A stretch of DNA of 23,692 bases from Candidatus Peribacteraceae bacterium (GTDB lineage Bacteria > Patescibacteriota > Gracilibacteria > Peribacterales > Peribacteraceae). A model generated the notes under the pieces. It saw only the letters and a list, made by a program, of their open reading frames with translations. It did not search any database and was not told where the DNA came from. Positions 7,014 to 13,977 of the stretch are shown in pieces. The number at the start of each line of letters is the position of its first letter. Position 1 is the first letter of the stretch. The position numbers and the translations under genes were made by a program. The stretch covers positions 1-23,692 of the forward strand of contig JABFSS010000027.1 in assembly GCA_013140485.1 (NCBI GenBank), read 5' to 3'.

Positions 7014-7079
7014 CTACTGGAGGGTTGTGGTCGTCGTGGTCGTGGTGACGAAGTGGATCACGGAGGAAGCATACAGCAT
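7014..7079 (-). CDS. Threonine-rich leader peptide of thrS
   Basis: 21 codons: MLYASSVIHFV, eight Thr, then LQ and TAG. The Thr codons (7023-7046) are ACC, ACG, ACC, ACG, ACG, ACC, ACA, ACC, so several isoacceptors are needed. An in-frame TGA, the stop of the preceding gene at 7092-7094, bounds the frame upstream, and the only ATG after it is 7079. AACAAT in a TGN-extended context sits 6 nt before the ATG, so the leader could be the first codon of its own mRNA. The peptide itself probably has no function beyond timing the ribosome. Confidence 0.88.
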   Translation of the reverse strand: MLYASSVIHFVTTTTTTTTLQ

Positions 7080-7085
7080 CCGACG

Positions 7086-7091
7086 ATTGTT
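7086..7091 (-). promoter_or_regulatory. Possible -10 box of the thrS leader
   Basis: AACAAT preceded by TGA (extended -10 context) is followed by 6 nt and the leader ATG. It overlaps the end of the preceding gene. A weak match on its own; supported by the spacing seen throughout the window. Read-through from the gene upstream is the alternative. Confidence 0.4.
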
Positions 7092-7601
7092 TCAATCCAG
7101 TGCATTCGCAAAGTGAAGGCGGAAAGCTTGTTGAAATTCCTCCATTTCGAATCCAATCTCTTTGCACGCGAGCAAGCACTTTGCCGCATAGGGCCGCAAT
7201 GACACGCGATTTTTAATGGCATCTTGCACACCGATTCTTTCCAGCTGACGCTCTCGCAACGTTTCGGGGGATTGATGTTTAATGAGATATTGGTCCGGAT
7301 TTTGCAGAAGCGAAATCACACGCATGATGACAAGAGTATGCGCAAGCGTTCCGAGACCCGTTTTGAGCAATTCACTGCGGTAATCTGGTTTATACGTTTG
7401 TCCGAAAGGGAAAAAACGATCCCAGACGAGATACGGAACTCCAGACCACGGTTGATGATGAATGACGCTCATTTCACCAAAACTCATTCCGTCGAAAGTC
7501 GACACATAATTCAAATTGGAATTCACATACGCCTCGAATTCCACATCGAAGCGTGTCTGGAGATCGCGCTTATTTTCCCGATCAATGACAAACCGGTCCA
7601 T
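7092..7601 (-). CDS. Hypothetical protein, soluble
   Basis: 169 aa starting MDRFVIDRENKRD. No transmembrane segment, signal peptide or domain that I recognise. Notable stretches are HHQPWSGVPYLVWDRFFPFG near residues 48-67 and an alpha-helical, Arg/Glu-rich C-terminal half. The open frame begins with a TTG at 7637, but TTGACG (7632-7637), 16 nt, TAATGA (7610-7615) and 8 nt before ATG 7601 make a promoter that excludes the first 12 codons. ATGs at 7619 and 7613 are alternatives. It ends 12 nt before the thrS leader ATG. Confidence 0.6.
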   Translation of the reverse strand: MDRFVIDRENKRDLQTRFDVEFEAYVNSNLNYVSTFDGMSFGEMSVIHHQPWSGVPYLVWDRFFPFGQTYKPDYRSELLKTGLGTLAHTLVIMRVISLLQNPDQYLIKHQSPETLRERQLERIGVQDAIKNRVSLRPYAAKCLLACKEIGFEMEEFQQAFRLHFANALD

Positions 7602-7609
7602 GTTAAATA

Positions 7610-7637
7610 TCATTAACATTTTTGGGGATCTCGTCAA
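7610..7637 (-). promoter_or_regulatory. Promoter of the hypothetical gene upstream of thrS
   Basis: -35 TTGACG (7632-7637), 16-bp spacer, -10 TAATGA (7610-7615), then 8 nt to ATG 7601. It sits 12 bp beyond the dnaA stop codon. It is one of few sites in the window with a good -35 element. Confidence 0.45.
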
Positions 7638-7649
7638 TGCTCCTGATGC

Positions 7650-9170
7650 TCACGCAAGCCCCAGCTCCACCTCAATCGTGCGGACTTCGCGGAGCAGCTG
7701 CGGATCGCTGTGGAACTTTTCCTCGATTTTCTCGAGAGCGTTCATCACCGTCGTGTGGTCGCGGTTGCCAAAGAGTTCGCCCAGGCGGGTGGTGGAGAGG
7801 CCGAGGTGCTTCTTTCCCAGGCACATCGCGATCTGGCGCGGGAGGAGGATTTCGCGCACGCGCGAGGCACCGGTCATGTCCTGCAGCGACACGGAGTAGT
7901 AGCGGCTGACGGCTTCCATGATCTCCTGGAACGTCGGCCTGCGCTTGGGCGCCTGTGTGAAGCCGACGTTCTCCTCGTCTTTGAGCGGGTCCATGCTGAG
8001 CTTGCTCATAATCTCGGCGATGGCGCGGACCGTCGGCATGCGCTGCTCGAGTTCGTACAGCGCTACCGCCTGCGTCAGTATGCCTTCGAGTTCGCGGACA
8101 TTGCGCGTCACGTGTTGCGCGATGAATTCGAGCACGCCGCCGTCGAGGAAGATGTGGTGTTCGGCGGCCTTCTCCCGGAGGATTGCGAGACGCGTTTCGT
8201 AGTCGGGCTTGGAGACGTCGGCGATCATGCCGCGGGCGAAGCGGGACTTGAGGCGGTCTTCCAGTTGGAGTTCCTGCGGCGGCCGATCGGCGGAAAGAAT
8301 GATCTGCTTATGCTCTTCGTAGAGCGTATTGAACGTGTGGAAGAAGATCTCCTGCGTGCGTTCCTTGTTCGCGATGAACTGGATGTCGTCGATAATCAGC
8401 ACATCGACGGTGCGGTACCGGCGATTGAACTGTTCCATCTTGCCGTGCTGGACGGACTCGACGACCTGGTTGGTGAAGTCTTCGCTGGTGACGTAGACGA
8501 CGGTCGCGCGCGGGTGATTTTTGAGGATGGTGCTGCCGGTGGCCTGGAGCAAGTGCGTCTTGCCGAGTCCCACGCCGCCGTAGAGGAAGAGCGGGTTGTA
8601 TTTGCCTCCGGGTTCGTTGCACACCGCGAGACATGCCGCATGCGCGAGACGGTTGTTCGTTCCGACGACGAAGTTCTCGAGCGTGTACTTGGTGCTGAGA
8701 ATCTTGGTGACGATGCCCTCCGCGAGCTTGATCTCCTGCCGTCCGGGCAATTTGCGCTTCTTCAATTCCGGAAAATGCTCGAGAAGATCAATCGTGCGCT
8801 CGGGATTGTCTTTGAGACCGGTGTCGACGGTGTAGACGATCCGGCGGACGGACGGATCGACCTCCTGCGCGACTTCAAGCGTCATCACGCGGTAGTGCTC
8901 CATGTGCCACGTGAGATACGTGGGCAGCGGCAGCCCGACGATCAGTTCCCCCTCTTCATTGCCCAGGATCATCGTATTCTTAAACCACGTAATGAACTGC
9001 CCGCGGGGCATCTTCGACTCCAGCTTGCGCAGAATCTCCAGCCACAGGTCCGTCGATGACGCGGACGGGACCGACTGGATGGGCCCCGCCTTCGCCCGGT
9101 CTTCGCTCAAGCTTCGGCCGGCAGGCAAGGCTACGGTGGGCAGGGCGGTGATGGTGGCGGAGGGATTCAT
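7650..9170 (-). CDS. dnaA: Chromosomal replication initiator DnaA
   Basis: 506 aa. DnaA binds DnaA boxes at oriC, melts the origin and helps load the replicative helicase. Domain I lies at about 40-115 (DLWLEILRKLESK). The AAA+ domain III spans about 160-380, with Walker A GGVGLGKT (198-205), Walker B VLIIDDIQF (257-265) and a sensor region around DRLKSRFARG (305-314). Domain IV has the DNA-binding signature GNRDHTTVMNA (468-478). The first about 40 residues are an Ala/Pro/Ser extension partly encoded by GC-rich low-complexity DNA. No later start exists before domain I. dnaN, the usual neighbour, is absent; the neighbours are rseP upstream and an unknown gene downstream. Confidence 0.97.
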   Translation of the reverse strand: MNPSATITALPTVALPAGRSLSEDRAKAGPIQSVPSASSTDLWLEILRKLESKMPRGQFITWFKNTMILGNEEGELIVGLPLPTYLTWHMEHYRVMTLEVAQEVDPSVRRIVYTVDTGLKDNPERTIDLLEHFPELKKRKLPGRQEIKLAEGIVTKILSTKYTLENFVVGTNNRLAHAACLAVCNEPGGKYNPLFLYGGVGLGKTHLLQATGSTILKNHPRATVVYVTSEDFTNQVVESVQHGKMEQFNRRYRTVDVLIIDDIQFIANKERTQEIFFHTFNTLYEEHKQIILSADRPPQELQLEDRLKSRFARGMIADVSKPDYETRLAILREKAAEHHIFLDGGVLEFIAQHVTRNVRELEGILTQAVALYELEQRMPTVRAIAEIMSKLSMDPLKDEENVGFTQAPKRRPTFQEIMEAVSRYYSVSLQDMTGASRVREILLPRQIAMCLGKKHLGLSTTRLGELFGNRDHTTVMNALEKIEEKFHSDPQLLREVRTIEVELGLA

Positions 9171-9223
9171 GGGAATGACGGATGGGCAAATGGTCAGATG
9201 GTCAATCGTGAGACGGGACCAGT

Positions 9224-9240
9224 GCGGGTCTTCGACCCGC
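9224..9240. other. Perfect 7-bp hairpin between rseP and dnaA
   Basis: GCGGGTC and GACCCGC flank a TTC loop. It lies 4 nt beyond the rseP stop and 54 nt before the dnaA start, both on the minus strand. There is no T-run, so termination is unlikely; it may stabilise the rseP 3' end or belong to a short interspersed repeat. Confidence 0.5.
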
Positions 9241-9243
9241 GAA

Positions 9244-10353
9244 TCAAAATAATTTCCAGATGTCGTTGAACGTCACAAGCAGGATCAGGAGGATAAGAAC
9301 AAGGAAGCCGACCGTATTCGTGATGAGTTCAAACCGGCGGGGAGCCGGCCTCTGCGCGATCGCTTCGATCAGCACGAAGAGCAACCTGCCGCCGTCGAGC
9401 GACGGAAACGGAAGGATATTCAAGATCGCGAGACTCAAGCTGAGCACCGCCATCAACCGCATGTAGGAGAGGAAACCTTGTTGGACGGACGAATGCGTCA
9501 GCTGCGCGATACCGACGATGCCGGTGATGCCTTCGGGAACGGTGCCGCGCGCTGCGAGCGAGCGGAACAATTGCGAGATGCCGAGGACCGTTTGCACGGT
9601 GGTGACTTTCGCTTCCCGGAGCGACAGCATAAACGCGGCCGGCACCGAGCGGCTCGGCGACGTGACCGTCGGCGCAAACTGGATCTCGATTCCCGTCTTG
9701 CCCTCGCGGACGGGGACGGTCATCGTCACGTCTTTGGGCGGGTCCGTCTCGGTCCGCAGCGTGTACGTCACGCGCTGCTTGCCTGCCTGCGCGTCGACCA
9801 CGTCCGTCGGGATGTAGACGGGATTGCCGTCGACGGCGAGCAGCATTGCCGGCACGGGGACTTTCGCTTTTGCCGCCGTACCGTCCGGCGTGGCCATCGC
9901 GATACGAACGCCGGCACTGAGCGTGATTTCGCCGCGCTGCGAGGCCTCTTTCATTTCTTCCATCGACAGGTACGTGGGAATCCAGCTCCAGAGCGAGAAC
10001 CCAATCGTGAAAATAAGTATCGCGAACAGGAAGTTCATGAAGACGCCCGCGACCAAAATGATGACGCGCGCGGGAATGCTCGCATGCGCGAAGCTACCGG
10101 GGTGCCGCCGATCATGTTCGTCCGCGGCATTCTCTCCCTGCAACCGGACGAAACCGCCGAAGGGAATCCAGTTGAGCGAGAACCGCGTGCCGCCGCTCCT
10201 GAAGAGCGTCTTTGCCCGCGGCGGCAGACCGAATCCGAATTCTTCCACCACGACGCCGGCCCAGCGTGCAGCAAAGTAGTGGCCGCACTCGTGGATGAGC
10301 ACGAGAAAACTCAAAAGCAAAAGAAAGGCCAGCGCGGAAATGATGACCGTCAC
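9244..10353 (-). CDS. rseP: RseP-type site-2 zinc metalloprotease (M50B)
   Basis: 369 aa intramembrane protease that cleaves membrane-bound substrates such as anti-sigma factors or remnant signal peptides. The first helix carries HECGH (H21, E22, H25), the zinc site. A second helix spans about 95-120. A PDZ-like periplasmic region (about 140-225) is short and divergent. The third metal ligand is D320 in NILPFPSLDGGRLL, and a final helix follows (about 347-363). All catalytic residues are intact. The GTG start at 10353 fits the N-terminal helix beginning directly. A possible -10 TAGGAT lies 9 nt upstream; the AGGA inside it could alternatively act as a weak Shine-Dalgarno. Confidence 0.93.
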   Translation of the reverse strand: MTVIISALAFLLLLSFLVLIHECGHYFAARWAGVVVEEFGFGLPPRAKTLFRSGGTRFSLNWIPFGGFVRLQGENAADEHDRRHPGSFAHASIPARVIILVAGVFMNFLFAILIFTIGFSLWSWIPTYLSMEEMKEASQRGEITLSAGVRIAMATPDGTAAKAKVPVPAMLLAVDGNPVYIPTDVVDAQAGKQRVTYTLRTETDPPKDVTMTVPVREGKTGIEIQFAPTVTSPSRSVPAAFMLSLREAKVTTVQTVLGISQLFRSLAARGTVPEGITGIVGIAQLTHSSVQQGFLSYMRLMAVLSLSLAILNILPFPSLDGGRLLFVLIEAIAQRPAPRRFELITNTVGFLVLILLILLVTFNDIWKLF

Positions 10354-10375
10354 AGGACAGCGATCCTAACCCGCA

Positions 10376-10401
10376 TGTGGAAAAGAAAAAAGTTTTCCAC
10401 A
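10376..10401. other. Inverted pair of DnaA-box-like 9-mers
   Basis: TGTGGAAAA (10376-10384) and TTTTCCACA (10393-10401) are perfect inverses separated by the A-rich GAAAAAAG. Each differs by one base from the consensus DnaA box TTATCCACA. They lie in the rseP-comF gap about 1.2 kb upstream of dnaA. The same sequence can form a 9-bp hairpin downstream of comF, so an origin role is only a possibility. Confidence 0.4.
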
Positions 10402-10466
10402 CGACTTCCTGTTGCCTTCTGCATGAGAAAAGTTCGCCATGCGATGAACTCAATTATTGCTCATTT

Positions 10467-11144
10467 TTAACCGAGCGCGATGACCAATCCCTCCACTTTT
10501 TTCACTCCGGATTTTTTTAAAACTTTCGCGCATGCATCCAGCGTCGCTCCTGTCGTCGAGAGATCGTCGACGAGAATCACGTGCTCAGGAATTTTCATTC
10601 GTGGTCGGATTGCGAACGCATCGTTGACGCCAATCAAGCGTTCTCTTCGATGGCGTCCGACCTGGGAGCCGGTCCAGCGAGTCCTTTTCAAAAGATTCTG
10701 AACCTCCCATCCCCTACTCCGACCAACTTCATCAGCGAGCACGTCTGCTTGATTGAATCCGCGCGCAAATTTTCTCCGCCAATGCAGAGGAACAGGACAA
10801 AGAACGGGGTCATAATTCTTGATTCTTAATTCATAATTCTCCGTCACCTCTGCATCCAGCAGGGAAGAGGTCTCGGCAAGAATCCCTCCCAGCACTTCTC
10901 CAATTCCTCTCACTTTCTTATACTTGAATGTATGCACTGCGCGATGCAGCAGCGGAGCGGCATCATAGTCCGCAACCGCGACGATCCGATCAACACACTC
11001 CAGCCCCTGAGCGCGCAACGCCGCAGTCTCCAGAATCACCGGCCGCGATTGCAACTGCCGCAATTCCGCCTCCGTCACCCACGCTCCATCCTCTCCGGTC
11101 AGGGAGCGGCGGGGAAAGAGGAGGTCGAGGAAGATTTGAAGCAT
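10467..11144 (-). CDS. comF: ComF-family phosphoribosyltransferase
   Basis: 225 aa, related to ComFC/GntX, associated with DNA uptake in competent bacteria. The core motifs are CPVPLHWRRKFARGFNQADVL, KRTRWTGSQVGRHRRERL and the PRPP loop VILVDDLSTTGATL. The N-terminal zinc-binding cysteines usual after LFPRR are missing; the matching region (LFPRRSLTGEDG) is encoded by a GC-rich repeat-like stretch. Between the zinc-finger region and the core, four DNA heptamers (10811-10838) add the in-frame peptide around NYELRIKNYD. The start ATG 11144 lies 120 nt after the stop of the preceding gene on the same strand. Enzymatic role unproven. Confidence 0.88.
   Translation of the reverse strand: MLQIFLDLLFPRRSLTGEDGAWVTEAELRQLQSRPVILETAALRAQGLECVDRIVAVADYDAAPLLHRAVHTFKYKKVRGIGEVLGGILAETSSLLDAEVTENYELRIKNYDPVLCPVPLHWRRKFARGFNQADVLADEVGRSRGWEVQNLLKRTRWTGSQVGRHRRERLIGVNDAFAIRPRMKIPEHVILVDDLSTTGATLDACAKVLKKSGVKKVEGLVIALG
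10811..10838. repeat. Four tandem heptamers inside comF
   Basis: CATAATT, CTTGATT, CTTAATT, CATAATT on the plus strand, read as AATTATG-type units on the coding strand. The block is AT-rich against a GC-rich gene and keeps the reading frame together with flanking bases. It resembles, in unit length and style, the intergenic heptamer arrays at 1764-1843 and 4502-4613 but has a different unit. Confidence 0.8.
11091..11114. repeat. GC-rich repeat segment in the 5' end of comF
   Basis: CTCTCCGG (11091-11098) and GGGAGCGGCGGG (11102-11113) recur in the same order at 13995-14002 and 14032-14043 in the 5' part of the giant gene. Both copies lie in coding frames near the N-terminus, suggesting one short interspersed element family. 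Confidence 0.5.
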
Positions 11145-11165
11145 GAATACAGCTTCGACCAGTGC

Positions 11166-11192
11166 CTCCGACTCTGCCAGAGGGCAACGGAG
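11166..11192. other. Hairpin between two minus-strand genes
   Basis: CTCCG (11166-11170) pairs with CGGAG (11188-11192), with an inner CTCT/AGAG stem. A T-rich stretch follows on the plus strand, but no plus-strand gene ends here. The remainder of 11145-11264 shows only a second weak TTTTCC/GGAAAA hairpin near 11214-11231. Confidence 0.35.
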
Positions 11193-11264
11193 ATTTTCTT
11201 TTGAGGATGGTCACTTTTCCTCTTCAGGAAAACAAATTTTTCGTTCCATCACCTCGTAGAACGC

Positions 11265-11906
11265 TCATGCAAAACCCGATGCTTCCAGTGCTTGCCGAAG
11301 GCGTGTTTCCTTTTCCTGGCTGTCAGGAAAGCCCGTGTTATCGACCCAGTCTAGTCCTGGCACGCCTCGGAGGGGTTTTCGTGAGTCCGATTGAGGAGGA
11401 GGGAAGTTTTTGCAAGCCGTCAGAGGGTATCCCATGAGCAATCCTCGGGGCACGAATCCTTCGGTGATAGGCACTTTGTCCATTGCTTTGATCAAAGCAG
11501 TCGGACTTTTCGTCGGCAATCCGGCAAATTCATCCGGATACCGCCGAAACATTTCCTCGACAGCGACCGGATTGAAGAGAAATTGGCCTTCAATTACCAG
11601 ACCGAATTGCTCCAATTGCCCCTTGATGGGGAGGAATCTCTCACGACTTCCCCAGATGGCAGGCTTCTCGCCGAGGAAGACGAGCTTCAACTCATCATCG
11701 TCGGCATATCTTTCTCGAAGCTGGTCATCGCCGATCATTTTGATAAACGCTCGATAGAGTTCAGCGCCGTGTTTCCACACGGGAATATTTTTGTCATTGG
11801 CATTCGACAGCAGTTCGGCGACACGAAATTTTGTGCCAATGCTCTCGACGGGCACTGGAATATGAGGAATTCGTTCAGATTCATTTGTGTGTTCTCTTTC
11901 GACCAT
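11265..11906 (-). CDS. Hypothetical protein, soluble
   Basis: 213 aa, not recognised. No signal peptide or membrane segment. It is rich in charged residues. Notable stretches are WKHGAELYRAFIKMIGDD (about 44-61), FLPIKGQLEQFGLVIEGQFL (about 90-109) and PRGLLMGYPLTACKNF (about 153-168). TAGAAT in a TGN-extended context lies 6 nt before the ATG. It could head a transcript including comF. Confidence 0.65.
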   Translation of the reverse strand: MVEREHTNESERIPHIPVPVESIGTKFRVAELLSNANDKNIPVWKHGAELYRAFIKMIGDDQLRERYADDDELKLVFLGEKPAIWGSRERFLPIKGQLEQFGLVIEGQFLFNPVAVEEMFRRYPDEFAGLPTKSPTALIKAMDKVPITEGFVPRGLLMGYPLTACKNFPPPQSDSRKPLRGVPGLDWVDNTGFPDSQEKETRLRQALEASGFA

Positions 11907-11912
11907 TACGAC

Positions 11913-11918
11913 ATTCTA
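11913..11918 (-). promoter_or_regulatory. Extended -10 box before the 213-aa gene
   Basis: TGATAGAAT contains the extended -10 TGN plus TAGAAT; GTCGTA then separates it from ATG 11906. This predicts a leaderless mRNA. Confidence 0.55.
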
Positions 11919-12031
11919 TCACAAGCATGCCTTTTCTCACAGAGCCATGCTCTGCGCTGCATTATGGAATGCCAAAATATTTATAGAAAAATACTGTTCC
12001 TAAAGTCAGTGTTCAAGCGTATTAAACAGAT

Positions 12032-12187
12032 ATGAATCTTCCATCTTCAATCAGACGGAGCAAGAAGGCGGATCGGCGAAGTATTGAAGAAACGCAGTAT
12101 CTGCTCTCCCTTCCGGGAATGCGAAAATCGATTCGAACAGGAATAAGGACCTCTCCTGATCGGTGCTTCCCTCACATTGAGCTCTAA
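12032..12187 (+). pseudogene. Remnant of a Phd/YefM-type antitoxin
   Basis: A 51-codon frame whose second half (IEETQYLLSLPGMRKSIRTG, then P-D-R-C) resembles the C-terminal part of Phd/YefM antitoxins, which I remember as ETLYLLSIPGMRESI followed by a TPxEEC-like end. The DNA-binding N-terminal half is missing; the first 15 residues do not resemble it. No toxin gene follows: the tRNA-Val starts 20 nt downstream. I read it as a decayed toxin-antitoxin locus, though a functional short protein cannot be excluded. The rest of 11919-12207 shows no other gene. Confidence 0.55.
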
Positions 12188-12207
12188 GCTACGCTGCACC
12201 GGCTTTC

Positions 12208-12284
12208 GGGCAATTAGCTCAGCTGGCTAGAGCGCCACATTGACATTGTGGAGGTCACTGGTTCAAGTCCAGTATTGCCCACCA
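12208..12284 (+). tRNA. tRNA-Val (anticodon GAC)
   Basis: 77-nt cloverleaf with encoded CCA. The acceptor stem is GGGCAAT/ATTGCCC with A73. The anticodon stem CCACA/TGTGG encloses TTGACAT, giving anticodon GAC. The T loop is TTCAAGT. It reads GUC and GUU. An unusual feature is that the promoter of the next gene begins within 20 nt of its 3' end. Confidence 0.95.
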
Positions 12285-12302
12285 GACTTATTCTGAAAAA
12301 TA

Positions 12303-12311
12303 TGGTATAAT
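12303..12311 (+). promoter_or_regulatory. Extended -10 promoter of the 316-aa gene
   Basis: TGGTATAAT is a perfect extended -10. Seven nucleotides separate it from ATG 12319, so the mRNA should begin at or one base before the start codon. The -35 region would overlap the tRNA 3' end and is not conserved. Confidence 0.7.
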
Positions 12312-12318
12312 ATTAACC

Positions 12319-13269
12319 ATGATTGAAGAAGTGAAAGGACCTGAGAAACAAATCGATTCGCAGGGCTCGCCATCAACACTGCCACAGCACGCGACTCGAG
12401 CGGACTTGCTTTCAATTATGGCATCTCTTGCTTCGATTGAAGCAAAAATGCAGGAATATCCTTCGTTGAATCCGCTTGATAGCAAGGAAAACCACACTGC
12501 AATTCTGAGAGCGAAGCAGGCAAGTGCCGAACTACTTGGAAAAATTTGGGGTGGTAAAGAAAATCACGCCGTGTTTGCGGCAAATACTCTGCAGCACGTT
12601 GCTCTGTTCTGTATTCCCGCCGTTACGGCGTCTGCGCATATGATGCAAAGAACGCGATACAGAGATGATGCAAAATTCTCGAGCGAGTCCAGCCGCACTG
12701 CGAACATGCTCGCGAAAGCAGTTCTGCAAGAAGGGCGCGAGTCTCCTTCCGAAGATTTTTCGACTTTCGCAATTGCACATCATCACTTACCGTCAGAGGA
12801 TCGGAAGCAATGGGACGTGTCACCCAAAACCGTTCATCAGAAACCCGTACATCACAAGCATGGGATTCCACACTGTGTCATGGCATATTCGCTCTACGAA
12901 AGTCTTCGCGCAGCGGAATTCATTGCTGAACATCGAGGGCAAGTATTGACGCCTGATGAACGAGAAATACATTACAAGTACTTCGCAGAGATCCTGCAGC
13001 GTAGCGGCTATCGTTGTCCTTCGGATCGAAAAGACATGGAAGCTATAGCGCAGCAGATCGATGGAATTGCCGGTACCACGCCAATGGCGAAAGACATGAT
13101 TCAAAGGGCTCTGCAGCATCTCAATACCTACGATGAGGAACATGCTGCTCATGAAAGGGCTTATCCACCTCGAACGTCGCTCTCTATTCCTCCAGAATGG
13201 GTGCGGGAATTCCTGCGTCCGCATTCACAGCGCGCCTTTGATGGAAGCATGAAAGACACAGGCGGATGA
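12319..13269 (+). CDS. Hypothetical protein, alpha-helical, soluble
   Basis: 316 aa, not recognised. Largely helical, with a His-rich segment (QKPVHHKHGIPHCVMAYSLY, about 173-192) and a region near residues 218-265 (YFAEILQRSGYRCPSDRKDM) faintly reminiscent of DUF2236/MpaB-like proteins, which I would not rely on. No signal peptide or membrane segment. It is a single gene with its own strong promoter, and its codon use is more AT-rich than the housekeeping genes. Confidence 0.75.
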   Translation: MIEEVKGPEKQIDSQGSPSTLPQHATRADLLSIMASLASIEAKMQEYPSLNPLDSKENHTAILRAKQASAELLGKIWGGKENHAVFAANTLQHVALFCIPAVTASAHMMQRTRYRDDAKFSSESSRTANMLAKAVLQEGRESPSEDFSTFAIAHHHLPSEDRKQWDVSPKTVHQKPVHHKHGIPHCVMAYSLYESLRAAEFIAEHRGQVLTPDEREIHYKYFAEILQRSGYRCPSDRKDMEAIAQQIDGIAGTTPMAKDMIQRALQHLNTYDEEHAAHERAYPPRTSLSIPPEWVREFLRPHSQRAFDGSMKDTGG

Positions 13270-13361
13270 TTTGAGACGAATGCTAGGAAAGCGTTTCTAG
13301 CCGCCATCAATACGGCCCACCAGATTTTCGCTTCACAGAGACAAATATTCTGAATATAACA

Positions 13362-13386
13362 CTTGAACATAATAAAGTAGTTCAAG
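13362..13386. other. 7-bp inverted repeat in the 13270-13437 gap
   Basis: CTTGAAC (13362-13368) and GTTCAAG (13380-13386) flank an AT-rich spacer, about 40 bp upstream of the TATAAT of the next gene. It could be an operator or a weak 3' structure for the preceding gene. Nearby, GCTAG/CTAGC (13280-13300) forms another short hairpin. Confidence 0.35.
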
Positions 13387-13422
13387 CAATTTCAGCAGAT
13401 GGGAAAAAACGGCTTTTTCCGC

Positions 13423-13428
13423 TATAAT
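13423..13428 (+). promoter_or_regulatory. -10 box of the DUF5673-like gene
   Basis: TATAAT lies directly after a GGAAAAA/TTTTTCC hairpin (13402-13419) and 9 nt before a TTG codon at 13438. It makes the in-frame ATG at 13399 an unlikely start, since transcription would begin around 13435. Confidence 0.55.
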
Positions 13429-13437
13429 AAAAGGATT

Positions 13438-13977
13438 TTGGACACACAAACATTCACCCCCAACCCGGCCGAAAATGCAGCGCGTGCGCAGACTTTCGAG
13501 ACGTCCACACGCGGTCCTGGGGCGATTCTCGCCTGGACGGCATACAGCCACCACAACCACGAGCGTTCCGCGCACTGGTATCTGTTCGGCGGCGTGTTCG
13601 TCCTGGCGATTGCGGTCTACGGAATCGTGACGGGGGCCTGGACGCTGACATTGGTGTCGCTGCTCCTGGGAGGCGTGTATTTCCTCACGCGGCGCGAAAT
13701 GACGCCGCTCAAAGAGATCCGCATATTCGCCGACGGCATCGATTTCAACGGAAGTTTCACGGCCTGGGACCAGTGCAAAGACTTCTGGATCGTCACGACG
13801 CCGCTCTTCACCGAACTGCATGTGACGCGCAAAGGCGCCATCAAAAGCAACATTTTGATCCAGACAGCAGACATCGATCCCACTCTGATTCGCTCTACCC
13901 TCAGCCAATTTTTGCCTATGCGTCCCGATCAGCGCGAACACATGTTCGACGCCATTATCCGCCTCTGTAAACTCTGA
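13438..13977 (+). CDS. DUF5673-like two-helix membrane protein
   Basis: 179 aa from the TTG at 13438 (13399 if ATG is used). A N-terminal hydrophilic segment ends in GPGAILAWTAYSHHNHERS. Two adjacent hydrophobic helices (about residues 48-66 and 68-83) come next, then a beta-rich cytosolic domain (EIRIFADGIDFNGSFTAWDQ, FWIVTTPLFTELHVTRKG) ending in an acidic/helical tail. The layout resembles a PH-like/DUF5673 family common in CPR genomes; the function is unknown. Its TGA overlaps the ATG of the following giant gene (TGATG), so the two may be translationally coupled. Confidence 0.7.
   Translation: MDTQTFTPNPAENAARAQTFETSTRGPGAILAWTAYSHHNHERSAHWYLFGGVFVLAIAVYGIVTGAWTLTLVSLLLGGVYFLTRREMTPLKEIRIFADGIDFNGSFTAWDQCKDFWIVTTPLFTELHVTRKGAIKSNILIQTADIDPTLIRSTLSQFLPMRPDQREHMFDAIIRLCKL

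Larger units (their letters stand above)
6956..7079 (-). promoter_or_regulatory. Threonine attenuator controlling thrS
   Basis: Three parts are visible. A short reading frame with eight consecutive Thr codons ends at TAG 7014-7016. The antiterminator pairs TAGGG (7012-7016) with CCCTA (6973-6977) and GGCTC (7005-7009) with GAGCC (6981-6985), with a small internal loop. The terminator hairpin uses the same GAGCC. The two structures are therefore mutually exclusive. The 5' antiterminator strand begins exactly at the leader stop codon. A ribosome finishing the leader would cover it and allow termination; a ribosome stalled on Thr codons would leave it free. Low charged tRNA-Thr would then raise thrS expression. 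The logic matches classical ribosome-mediated attenuation; the pairing is read from sequence, the mechanism is inferred. Confidence 0.88.

Noticed and set aside
7710..9059. 449-codon plus-strand frame opposite dnaA
   Set aside because: Shadow of dnaA; composition (Asp/Glu/Arg/Val-rich) is typical of an antisense frame in GC-rich DNA.
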